A stretch of DNA of 25,737 bases from Paramacrobiotus richtersi (taxonomy: Eukaryota; Tardigrada; Eutardigrada; Parachela; Macrobiotidae), in contig JAQGAU010000607.1 of the NCBI GenBank assembly GCA_034698045.1, positions 1-25,737 on the forward strand. Reading direction: 5' to 3'. A model generated the notes under the pieces. The model did not search any database, had not been told where the DNA came from, and saw only the letters and a list, made by a program, of their open reading frames with translations. The translations under genes and the position numbers were made by a program. Shown here piece by piece: positions 10,699-20,460 of this stretch. Every line of letters starts with the position of its first letter. Within the stretch, counting starts at the first letter, position 1.

Positions 10699-11200
10699 AG
10701 CATACTGCGCCGAATAAAGGTAAACCCTTATATATAATAGATATGTGTCCCTGTCCGGAAGAGAACTGCACCAAATTACGAAACTTATAAGAATCATTAA
10801 TGCGCCGACTGAAATTCAAAAGGTGCCGTTCGATTATAATAAGATCACGAGACATTACGTGTATTATCGTGTTTACCTAGTTTTATCCAGACAATTCCAG
10901 AGCTTTGCAGCACTTTCGATACAACTAGTAATTGTTGATTCCGATTTTTCAGGTTCCACGGCATAGAAATTACTCCATCAAATTGTTGCAAACGTGTTGT
11001 CTGCTCTCGGCCCCGAACAAAGTTCCAACGTTGCTCTTCTTATTGCACACTGATGAACTGATTTCAATCACCTGCAACTTGTTTATGGTTGATCTATTGT
11101 CATGTCTTCGTGCACCACTCACCGTCAGTCGTCTAACAAGATCCAAACGCATTCACAAAAGTGTGATATTCTTGTCACAAGGCATATATTGATGGTTCAC
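10699..11200 (+). other. Conserved downstream flank of receptor copy 1, possible 3'-UTR exon
   Basis: A pyrimidine-rich acceptor at 10951-10952 (ATTTTTCAG) is followed by GTTCCACGGCATAGAAAT. The same arrangement occurs after copy 2 (TTTTACAG at 16109, then GTGACACGCCATAAA) and copy 4 (CTGTAG at 24882, then GTTTCACGGCATAAA). Copies 1 and 4 have an AAAG|GTAAA donor just after the stop codon. A 3'-UTR intron is therefore possible. From about 11,010 the sequence resembles 16,230-16,400. Confidence 0.35.
10713..10718 (+). terminator. Poly(A) signal of receptor copy 1
   Basis: AATAAA begins 15 bases after the TAG stop (10696-10698). The same bases abut an alternative donor (AATAAAG|GTAAAC, intron from 10720), so this may instead be the end of a coding-plus-UTR exon. 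Copy 2 has an AATAAA at 15993-15998. Confidence 0.4.
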
Positions 11201-11660
11201 TTTATTTCATGACTGATAAAGGTTATCAAATGCCAAATGCCAAAGGCATATAATCATATGCCTGCTACACCGAATTCTGTTTAGCCAGTTTTCTCACAGT
11301 GCGTTGGCTGCGCTTGATCTTTCTAAATATGATTTTATCCGATCCGTATTCCCTGTACTTCCCGTACCTGTGTAAAATTACAAAGAAAAAATCAGAATTC
11401 GTAGAGAATGTAATGTACAAAGCAGTGGCATTGTGCAGTAGCGAGGAAAAGTCACAGAACTACACGAAGTTTCAAGCCAATGGCCATGGAGATAGTTCAG
11501 CATTTTAATCCACGGACTATCGTCTAATCAACGTCCGCAGCCTTTCAGTCCTTTCAATACATTTCCGCCTAATTTCGAGTATAGAACAAATGTCTAATAC
11601 AGCATCTCTACACTTGAACTTCCTATTTTCTGCGGCATGAGAAAATTTCCAACTCACTAA
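11201..11660. other. Intergenic stretch, nothing recognised
   Basis: No gene, RNA or repeat supported. A short near-duplication (AAATGCCAAATGCCAAAGGC) occurs near 11228. Confidence 0.35.
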
Positions 11661-12405
11661 GGTGGCCAACGAACGGTTTTGTGCGGGATGGGGATTGTAA
11701 AAATTTCAAAGAATAATGTGGGGCCTTTTTCGATTTTTCTCCTGAATTTGATTTCTCGGATTCTTGGTCTTACCGGTTCCTTTCCATGTGAAAAAGTTTC
11801 GGTCTTCATGTTTGCTGCATGTCTTGCACCAACGGCTTACTATATGAATATTATATTTATATAGTAAATCGTTGCCTGAACATATGCACGGCACCAACTG
11901 CACGGGATGGGCCGGAGGAATAAAGTTGTTATTGTTGCAAGCGTTGAGCCGGGTGAGATTCTTGTCAAGAACGAGACGGTTGCGCATGCCACTTTGGTGA
12001 AGTGCAAGGTAGCAAAGCGTTGCTAACTGCTAAGCATAAGCATCACCTTGCTTCTAAGCATAACGGTGTCGCAGAATATACTCTTCGCCAAAACGGGAAA
12101 AGGATATGTCACGCCAGCGGTAAGCCTTAAAGCACAAACAAAGACCTTTTGCAATGCCGCGCTGTGTCTCACTACCGGGCGGAATAGGCCAGAGGAATAA
12201 AGCTGTTGTTGTTTGTTGCAGACGTCTAGACATATTTCTCGCGGGATTTCATTCCCGTCAGGGGCGAGATGTTTGCAAATGACATTTTGGTAAAGTGAAA
12301 GGTGGCAGAGCGTGGAAAATTGCCACCATGCCCCTTAGCACAACAGCTCCCCAGGTGGTCTTTTCTACAAAAGAAGGTGTGTCACGCAGGCGGTAAGCCT
12401 TATTG
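11661..12405 (+). repeat. Tandem repeat element with T-arm-like segments, copy B
   Basis: Same orientation and order as the element at 4,254-4,981: the GGTGGCCAACGAACGG leader (11661), two GGAATAAAG-(GTT)n-GTTGCA runs, two T-arm-like segments (about 11,950-11,966 and 12,241-12,258) and GCAGGCGGTAAGCCTTA repeats at about 12,113 and 12,384. T-arm copies here are more degraded: the first has three B-box mismatches and the second has an enlarged loop. A 7-bp stem GGTGGCA/TGCCACC follows near 12,300. The element lies upstream of copies 1 and 2 but was not seen before copies 3 or 4. Confidence 0.6.
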
Positions 12406-13560
12406 TGAGTAGCCTGCATACGGAATACGTCGTCCAATGATGTAGAGTACACGCCGTCCTTTGTACGACATAAATCCCGAATCCGAACAAGATTCCAGCT
12501 TCGAACTCATGATGCGCACTGATCATGTTATGCTCGTTATCAGCAATCTTTGTATTGTGATCCACTGTCTTCTGCTCTTGACATCATTAAACAACTAACA
12601 TTTAACAAGAATTAAAAGGGAGTCAGTAGATTCAGATCACCATGAGCTGCTAAATATAATGAGTATTTGGTAATTTTTTATTTTATACGAAACATGAACC
12701 GTGATAAGTTATAAATTTTCGACGTTATTCATATGATTTGTTATTGTTTTCTAATGCCAGCCCTGGAATGCTGAACGTTCTGTCACAAAAATCTGTGCAA
12801 CCGAAAACAAACTTAAGATTTTACTTGTTAGAGAGCAGCTGTAGTGTGCACTGAGTACTTGTAGGCCAACGTTTTTCTTCTCTAATTACTGGCTGGGCAG
12901 TCAGATTGAAGTGAAGAAAACGGAAATGGTTGGTTTACATTATATGATACCAAATATTTTAATGAGAATTACTTATCATAAACATGATAATTAGTCAGAT
13001 CCGCAAATGATGTTTGCTTTGCCATGTGCTTTACCATGACCGACGGGCCAATGGCAGAGTCTACCACTTCCGCTTCGCTTCGGGTGATTCCAACTAATAT
13101 CTTAATTCTATTCTTATTAATTCTATTCTTATTCCGCATCATCTTGTCAGCCGATCTTTATTTGTGCACATAATTCTTATTATTGCTCACAATCACATGT
13201 TGTTGATGGGCTTCGTTCACCGAAATGACATACTGTAGTTACTGCAGGCATCGTTATTACAAGCTAGACTGAATTAATTCCGTCAGTTGTTGACCCTAGT
13301 TATTAATGATATCAGACGTCAGCCGCCTTTTATGATGCCGGAAGACTGATGCCGTTACATTAATAAGATGTCTCTTTTACTTTTTCTTACGCAATGTAGC
13401 ATAGTCAGGTCAAGGACATGGTGCACTACATAAGTCGCCGCAATTCTGCCATTTTGGTTCATTCCATCGTTTACCATCACGTAAACAGAAGTCCAGCTTT
13501 CTCGCAGCGCTGTGTATGGGCATTTGATAAAACATTGCACTTGAATTTGACTTGATCACG
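12406..13560. other. Upstream flank of receptor copy 2
   Basis: About 12,450-12,600 resembles 24,990-25,120 (CTTTGTACGACATAAA(T/C)CC, then the (A/G)ATCCGA(A/G)CAA block). From 12,920 (GAAATGGTTGGTTTACATTA) it is related to the flanks of copies 1, 3 and 4. No gene seen. The TTTCAGCAT site of copies 1 and 4 is not clearly present here. Confidence 0.4.
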
Positions 13561-15969
13561 ATGAACAACACAACACACAGTAACGATGCCTTCGCCGGGA
13601 CCTTGCTGAGCAACGTCACCGCAATGTTAATCGCATGTTCAGTCCTCAGTTTTATCGGGACCGTAAACTCGGTTTTCGTTCTGGTCTTGCTGTACAAACG
13701 CCCCAGCACCTTGAAAGGTTCCCGTTTATTAATATTCAGCCAACTCTTCGTCGAGCTCTTCTTAACCGCTGTTTACCTCCCATACCCGGCGCTTATCAGC
13801 TACCTCACAGAAATTGGGATATCCGTCTGGGTCAGCGGTATGGCCTGCAATATGCACTATTTTATTTATATCGTCACCACGGAAGCGTGCAAATGGGGTT
13901 TACTAATGTTGTCCATTAATCGAGCGATCGCGATAATGGTCATGGACACGGAACGGAATAAGAGGTGGACCTCCAGGTAGGTGCTGAAAAGCAAGTACTT
14001 AATCTACAATGAAAAACATGTAGTGTATTAACACGCTGCTAGTTTTGGAGTCTGTGACCTATTAGCAATAAAATGTGGCTCCCCGACTTTTTGCTGACCA
14101 TTAACTTGCTGACCAACATCTTGCTGACGACTTGTTGTTGACCGACCGTTTGTTTTCTGGCAACTGGTTTCCCGACTATATGCTTACGGAAGCTTTTGCT
14201 GACCGATATTTTGCTTTTTTGACCGACGTCTTGCTGACTAAGACTGATTATAATAAATAAACAAACGATTCTTGCTTACTGGAAGTTTGCTGATTAATTG
14301 TTTTTAATTACAATATCACGCCAAATAAACAAACCCGCTAAGACATCGAAGTAGGTTTATAAAAATAGTTAACAGTTTATTATCATGTCCTGCGTGTTGT
14401 AATTGTCCTTTAGTTTCTTATTAGGGTAGTGTTTTTAATTGTTTGTTTGACTCCTTACAGAGCAGTTATAGTGATAAAATACTGTGCTGCCAAATACACC
14501 CCGAAACGAAAAATCTACCTTATCATTTGTTCATTACTTCATTTAAAAGAAAATCTGCAGATGTTTGCGAAATGCTATAGTGTCCAAGGGCTGAAAGCCT
14601 TCGGTTTCTTAAGCACACCTGGGAATTTTCAAAATTCTTCTTCTGACTGTATAAGTTTGTCGAAATATTTGTTACTGCAAATTTTGCAAAGACCCGATAT
14701 TATCGTTTTTGTGGCCAAAGTACATTAATAGTCTGTAACAATCTATACTGTACTGCAGTATACTGTAATAGTCTTCTTAAACACTGACTGCGGGTCTACA
14801 ACAATTTTGCGCGGAAACGTGATAATCAGAGTTTCTCCAAACATTGGCGTATTATCATTTAATGGAGGTATGCTTACAGGAGAGTCCAAACTGGACAGAT
14901 AGTCACTGCATGGATCGTAGCCATTGGGAACAATCTGACCATGTTTTTCTTTCCTGGGCCCGGTGCAAGGATAACCGTCGATCGGTATGCATATTGCCTG
15001 ATCCGAATTAATAAGCTCCCGTCGTATTTCATCTCAGAAGCGATCGGAATGTATACTCCGCTTGCCCTGTCGATTAGCATATACTTGGGAGTATTCGTCA
15101 GATTGTACTGCATTAAATCGTCGCTAAATACCAGAAATCCAGAAAGTGGAAATGCTGCTCCAGTCTGGCAACAGCCGGCTTTTCGGCGGCGTATGTTTGT
15201 CGCCAAAGTCTTGTGTGTTATGACGCTGATTAATTGCGGAACACTTATATCCACACCCATAATGGCAGCCGTAATTGTGGATGTACCAACACTGCCATAT
15301 ATTTTCCGGGTGGTCCGTGTGGTGACGCATGTTGGATACTTGTTTACGCCAGTACGTGAGATGCAGCTATCCGATATTGTATAGGATTAATTAAAGCTCG
15401 AAACTGCACTGTAAAGTAGAGTTTCTGCAGACACAGTGAATCCTGGTCACTCCAACTCAACCACAGCAAAGCGAGACACAAACCTTCGACAATATTGTTT
15501 TGTAGTGAAATATATATTCTGATTGGGCTTTTAAACTGTCTTAACTGGGTTAAAATCTCCGGCATTTTGCCCCTGAATTTCGCAAAACGAACAATCAGAT
15601 GCTATACCGAATACTTTGATGTATACGTAAATCGTTCGTTCGAGTTTAAAAATCTTTGGTAATGAATTCTTCGATGTCCATATTACATCATGTGTCGGAA
15701 ATTTGCTAGTTAAAATTGCCACGATTTGTAGACCAGACGTTGGACTGCTAGTTGGTCTGTCTGCTCGGTAATAAACCAAACTAACTGGATATTTTGACGG
15801 TTTACAGGTTCTGGTGACCATAATGAGCAGCGAGCTTCGTGCTGCAGTTCTCCCCGTTCTGCCGGTCCTGTTGAGGTTGGGTGGCCGAACCAGGAGCACA
15901 GCCCCAACAGGTCAACACATTGCGACGAATAAAATTGATATATTGTTAATCGAAACTCAACTCCAGTAA
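13561..15969 (+). CDS. Seven-helix G-protein-coupled receptor, copy 2 (three exons)
   Basis: Exons are 13561-13976, 14880-15351 and 15808-15969. Phases match copy 1 (2, then 0), and exon 2 has exactly the same length, 472 bases. Introns start GTAGGT and GTACGT and end CTTACAG and TTTACAG. The protein has 349 residues. Family features are kept: TM1 N-S pair, Glu in TM2, ACN disulphide cysteine at the start of TM3, SINRAIAIM in place of DRY, TM4 TAWIVAIGNN, loop-2 YCLIR cysteine, TM5 proline, PVWQQPAFRRR, and TP|VLVTIMSSELRAAV at the end of TM7. The C-terminal tail is longer than in copies 1 and 4 because the stop found there is read through as ...PTGQHIATNKIDILLIET. Residue 1 is the ATG at 13561. 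AATAAA lies at 15993-15998. The ligand is unknown. Confidence 0.85.
14085..14294 (+). repeat. Degenerate TTGCTGACC minisatellite in intron 1 of copy 2
   Basis: TTGCTGAC occurs exactly at 14091, 14106, 14121, 14196 and 14231, with several decayed relatives between (TTGTTGACCGACC, TTTTTTGACCGACG, TTTGCTGATT). The period is about 15 bases. It lies only in the copy-2 intron and was not seen in the related introns. Confidence 0.6.
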
Positions 15970-15992
15970 TACCGAAAAGCTTGTCAAGATAG

Positions 15993-15998
15993 AATAAA
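15993..15998 (+). terminator. Poly(A) signal of receptor copy 2
   Basis: AATAAA begins 24 bases after the TAA stop at 15967-15969. A second donor-like site (AG|GTATGT at 16049) follows. Confidence 0.35.
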
Positions 15999-16109
15999 AG
16001 TAAAAACGTTTTAGGCGTCATGCGAGAACATTATTATGGTGTGCCTAGGTATGTATACCTGGTGCAGCGGCAGCACTTCCGATACAGTTATCTAACTACG
16101 GTTTTACAG

Positions 16110-16729
16110 GTGACACGCCATAAACCCCACTCCGCCAAAATGTTACAGAATGGATGTTTGCGAGCGCTTCATTTGATATTCATCGTCTAATCTGAAGGCC
16201 TCTTGTTTGACACACAACCCGAATCCGAACAAGATCCCAACTTTACCTTTCGTTTTGTACAATGATGACGACTTATTCCATCATCTGCAACCCTTTATTT
16301 TTGTTGTGCTATCTCATGTTCATGCACCATTAAGCCGTTTAAGCGACAGTCGTTTAATAAGAGTCAAACTCATCCACAAATGCGCTTGTGACAAGACAGA
16401 TAATTACTCTAGCCAGCCTGCCACACCAGTATCCGCTTGACAAGCTTTCGAATTCTTACAGTGCTTTGGGTGCGCATTTACAAGAATTAGGCTAATGCAC
16501 GGATCGGCTCTTTGATAACAATATTATTATCTTCTGTTTCTTCGAATGTTTCTGATTGGTTGCTTCGCGGTATGTAATTTGCCACATTTGCCCCGTTATC
16601 ACACGATCTACAGTAAGAGGCATCCAAGTTGAATAGACGCCATTGACAAGCTTTGACGACCCTATCAACACCTCCCACGACAGCTCAAAGAGCATTCAAC
16701 TTTTTGCGACGCATTCGAAAAAACTGAAG
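16110..16729. other. Downstream flank of copy 2 and upstream of the Tg1-like gene
   Basis: The first 300 bases are related to the flanks after copies 1 and 4. The rest shows nothing definite. A signal-peptide exon for the following gene was looked for and not found. Confidence 0.35.
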
Positions 16730-18170
16730 ATGCACGCTTTCGACCCGTGCTTTTTCTGCAAACCGTTAGGAACAGTCTCTTCAAACCACTGCTTGTTAGG
16801 TTGTCATGTGCAGAAATTAAACCTGTTGTTCGAAGCGCCGAAGCGTACTCGAACAGAAAAGACAACAGAATGGTGTGCCGATCCAAGTACCGGAAACCAT
16901 CTTGGTTACGCCAAAGTCAATTCAGAAACAGTCCAATGTAAACTATCGGCGTCTATCTGCCGCGAAATCTTCACCATTCTGCATTTGCAGGCGAGCCACG
17001 ATGCTTGGACTGGAGAAGTGTTTCACTCCTCAATCACGACAGCACGGATTTGGTTATCGGTTGGAAAAGCTTCGGGAAGTGCACGTACAGTGAGGCTGTG
17101 GAAGCATTAATCAGACATCCCGAAGGTAATTGTGTCAGCAATTACTGTATATATGTTCAACTGCGATGTGTTTTATTAAAGAACCGTTCAGAACTTCAGA
17201 CTTCCCTTCTCGCTTGACCAAAACGTTTAAACGACCAAACTGTACAGTACAAAAGAGGTGCTACTTAGCTAGATACTTAAAGAAAATATCTGCATTTGAG
17301 AAAAGTTGGTGGTACCCTTATTATTTGTCAACCCAGCAACCCGGTGGTATTACCACCAAAGATTTACATAGCCTCCCTCGGGTCTGGTGTCCTTACGAAA
17401 ATTGTATCTCAAGATCCTACTGATAGTAGAAACGTTGCTCTACTAATCAGGAGAACAATTTTGAAGTTTGACAATAACGCAAAAGAACTAGATTACTTCA
17501 AAAGATGCTCACGTTTTCATGTACCGTATAACGTGACTCTAAGCCGTTTTTAGTGCAATCGGTTTTGCTTACCATTGTCGATTCCCACCATAGACAAACT
17601 CTCAAAGTGCATACGTGTATATGTGTCCCGCAGGTGGTTATACCAGCTAGGCGGGTTTCCTAAAATATATGGGTGTACCGCAGATTTTGAAAAAATTCGT
17701 ATTTTGAGGCATAGTAATAACCGTTATAAGCACAATTTGAGCCAAATTCGCGCACCCTGAAGGAGGGATAGCGTTCCTAGGTTAAGTGCAAATATTCTGA
17801 ATATTTGTACGAAACAATTTCAGATTCCAGGAAAGTAATTCCGGACCTAATATAATTATTCAAAAGAATTGCTTTTCTAATTGCGCACCCGTTTTTGCCT
17901 GGGCGTGGGCGAGAGTGTCACGCAAGCACGGCACACGTTTATTGAACACCTTCTCGGAAACTGGATGTCAGCCAACTTTTTCTTGTAGCTGTGGCGGCTG
18001 GGTATAGCCCCAGCTGCGACTCAAACGGGAAGTTCAATGCCAAACAGACATCTACCCGCGTCGGAAAAGCACAAACCACAACACGGGAATGGTGCGCTGA
18101 CAAGGATACCGGAACCCAACTGGGCAGAGCCGTGATCGTCAAACCTGGTGCTGCTCCTCTCATTTGCTAA
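16730..18170 (+). CDS. Thyroglobulin type-1-like domain protein (three-exon model)
   Basis: Exon A 16730-16937, exon B 16991-17125 and exon C 17989-18170 join in frame (phases 1 and 1) to 174 residues ending LIC-stop. Introns start GTAAAC and GTAATT and end TTTGCAG and TTTTTCTTGTAG. Exon A carries TEWCADPSTGNHLGYAK and ends in the split codon of a cysteine. Exons B and C together give GKCTYSEAVEALIRHPE, AGYSPSCDSNGKFNAKQ, then REWCADKDTGTQLGRA and a final Cys. This follows the thyroglobulin type-1 order: C, Y-x-P-x-C, G-x-F, WC(V/A)D, G, C. Both modules lack the Q-C and the first Cys of C-W-C, which form one disulphide in the family. Such domains occur in protease inhibitors and extracellular matrix proteins, so the product is probably extracellular. 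No signal peptide is seen, so a 5' exon is probably missing. Unspliced reading of exon A to 17110 is a rival. Confidence 0.55.
17126..17988 (+). other. Intron 2 of the Tg1-like gene
   Basis: An open frame at 17281-17553 (90 codons, no ATG) lies inside it and shows no recognised motif. A perfect 15-bp palindrome GGTGGTATTACCACC lies at 17342-17356. The intron assignment depends on the three-exon model. Confidence 0.35.
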
Positions 18171-19003
18171 TCAACGTTTAGAATTATTGCCAGTATAACA
18201 TTAAAGTTTGAAGAGTAACCTGGCGCTTATGTCTACGTATAACTGGGCACGTATCTTGCTGCATGCACCCAGATGACGAAAAACCGGTGCCACATATGGC
18301 GAACTGATCCTGAGAACAAAGCAGTTTAAAGTGAACAAGAACAACCAGCTGCACAAGGAAAGAGTGTAATTCCTGGCGGGCGGCGTCGGCAAGACCACAG
18401 TAAACAACAAAGAAATGGTTGGTTGGCATTATAATTATGCATGATACTATATCTATTAGAGCCGCAGATAATGTTATTGCCAAGTGCTTTATCAAGGCCC
18501 ACCGGCCGGCCGACAATTACACCACAAGAGGCCAATTTGAATCGAGTCTAAAGCACGACCTTCTCGCTTGGCCTGATTATAAGAAAGGTTTGAATTTCAA
18601 TCATCAGAATGTCACCGTTGAACGATCTTTATTTTTGAACATAATTAGAATCACATGTCGTTGATTCGCTTCGTATACCGAAAGCTGTTGCTTACTGTGT
18701 TTGTGGATATTACTGTTAAACTGCATTACCCGCCAGGCGCTGCTAATAGACGCTATTAACGATGCGCGCGTACTGTTTACTTAATTATGTACGCACGAAA
18801 CCCCCGTGTAACAGTTATTATTTATTTTTAATCAGTAACACAACACTGCAAATCAGATACTGGACATTATGCACTACATATTATATACAGCTGTAACGCT
18901 GCCTCATTATTTTCTTTCCGCATCCACCAGCAGATGTCTCATTTTCTTGAAGTGCTATATACTTTGCCTTTATGAAACCTTGCACACTTGACTTTATCTT
19001 ATC
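18171..19003. other. Upstream flank of pseudogene copy 3
   Basis: From about 18,390 (AAGACCACAGTAAACAACAAAG, cut here by its GAAATGGTTGG continuation) the sequence is related to the other receptor upstream flanks. The ATTATATACAGCTGTAA block lies at 18889-18905. No gene seen. Confidence 0.4.
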
Positions 19004-20460
19004 ATGACGAATAACACCACATACAATAACGGTACCTTCCCCAGGACCTCGCCCAGCAGAACCCCATCCGTCGGCGAAATGTTAGTCGTTTGCTCCATCC
19101 TAGCCTTTATCGGTTCTGCTATGTGGATTCTCGTTCTGTTGTTGCTCTACATATACACCCAAACAAATTGAAAGGTTCCCGTTTATTAATATTTAACCAA
19201 CTTTTCGTCGAATTGTTTGTAGTTGCTGTTTACCTTCCGTATCCGCTGCTTATGAGCTACCTCGTACTAACCGGGACACCCGTCTGGGTCAGCGGTATGG
19301 CCTGCAATATTCAATTTTTTATGTATATCGTCGCAATTTTTGTAAGTTTTTGGGTGAGTGCTTTTGGGGTTTGTTAATGTTGTCCAGTAATCGCGCCGTC
19401 GCGATATTGATAATGGACACGGAACAGATTCAGAAGTGGACCTTCAGGTAGGTTGGCAGGTGCTGAAAAAAATTGCTGATTGTATTGTCCAGAATCTGAA
19501 ATGAAAACGTATTGACACACTGCATGTTAGTCACTAGACTTGGTTGAACGTGAAATGTCTTTTCGTTCTTAACATGCGGCCTATATGGCTAGTTCTATAG
19601 ATTGTTGTTTGTCTCATTATTGAGCGCTCATAGTAATTAGGCAACGTGCAGCCAAATACATTTCACATTTAAAAACCTTGCCTTATAATTCATACCATAG
19701 GTATTACATTTGAAAGCAAATTCTGAAGGTGTTTCGGACATGCAAAAGTATCCACGGAATGGAAGCCTTTTGTTGCTTAATGAAACTTTGGAATTATAAA
19801 AACGGTTTTTCCGTTTTCGTTGCGAATAATTTCGTTGAAATATTCTGTTTCTACAATTCTTCAAAGATCCAATATAACGGTTTTTTTAAGTGTTGTCGTA
19901 ATACAGACTGTATAAGAAAATTTGGAGCGAAAACGGGATAATCAAATCTTTTTCATGCATTGGCTCGTTATAGTTATTTTACTTGGGACTTTACTTAGGA
20001 GGGTCATGTCTGGACAAAAGGTCACGTCATGGATCGTAGCCATTGGGTACAATATGCAGTTGTTTTTCTTGCCCCCGTGCAGCGATAATCATGGGGCGGT
20101 ACCATATGGCATTCTGCGAGTTAACATCTCAGCCAATTCATTAAAAATGCATTTGGAGGCCCATTGCGATGTCGATTACCTTATACTTCAGAGAGTTCAT
20201 TAAACTATAATATATTTTAATGAACACTCCGAAGTATACATAGTCACATCTGATGTTGTTAAGTCTACTCTAAAAATTAAAAATCCAGGAAACGAAAATA
20301 CTCCAGTGTGGCAATAAACAGCCGGCGTATGTTTGTCGCGAAAGGTTTGTGTGTTATGACATGTACTCATTTTGGACCAGTTGCCCCCGCATCCATAACG
20401 GCCGGCTGAGGCGTCGGCAGCTGTAACTGCAGATGTCCGAAAATTGCCAGAAACGGTTGA
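19004..20460 (+). pseudogene. G-protein-coupled receptor pseudogene, copy 3
   Basis: Exon 1 (19004-19447) and exon 2 (19999 to about 20460) align with the intact copies and keep their splice sites (TTCAG|GTAGGT and ACTTAG|GAGG). Exon 1 is frameshifted after TM1: the stretch between LLLLY and the KGSRLL motif has two extra bases, so the TM1 frame stops at once. It is broken again in TM3, where GTAAGTTTTTGGGTGAGTGC replaces the normal sequence. Exon 2 loses bases after NMQLFF, carries a local inverted duplication at 20182-20238, and has a stop and frame change at CCAGTGTGGCAATAA, where the intact copies read PVWQQ. TM6 is truncated near 20,450. Intron-2 sequence persists to about 21,350, but the MSSDLR exon 3 is absent. 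No functional receptor can be made. Confidence 0.85.
20182..20238. repeat. Local inverted duplication inside pseudogene copy 3
   Basis: Arms 20182-20204 and 20216-20238 are reverse complements over 23 bases with two mismatches, around an 11-base AT-rich centre. The right arm, read as complement, contains CTTCGGAGTGTTC, which is the sequence of the intact paralogues (8694 in copy 1). The left arm has drifted. Confidence 0.7.

Noticed and set aside
16643..17110. 155-residue uninterrupted open frame
   Set aside because: Its second half is out of frame with the thyroglobulin-like continuation. Removing a 53-base GT/AG intron preserves the module's last cysteine and leads in frame into exons B and C. 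Kept only as a rival reading.
17281..17553. 90-codon open frame in the plus strand
   Set aside because: No ATG, no recognised motif, and it falls inside an intron of the better-supported three-exon model.
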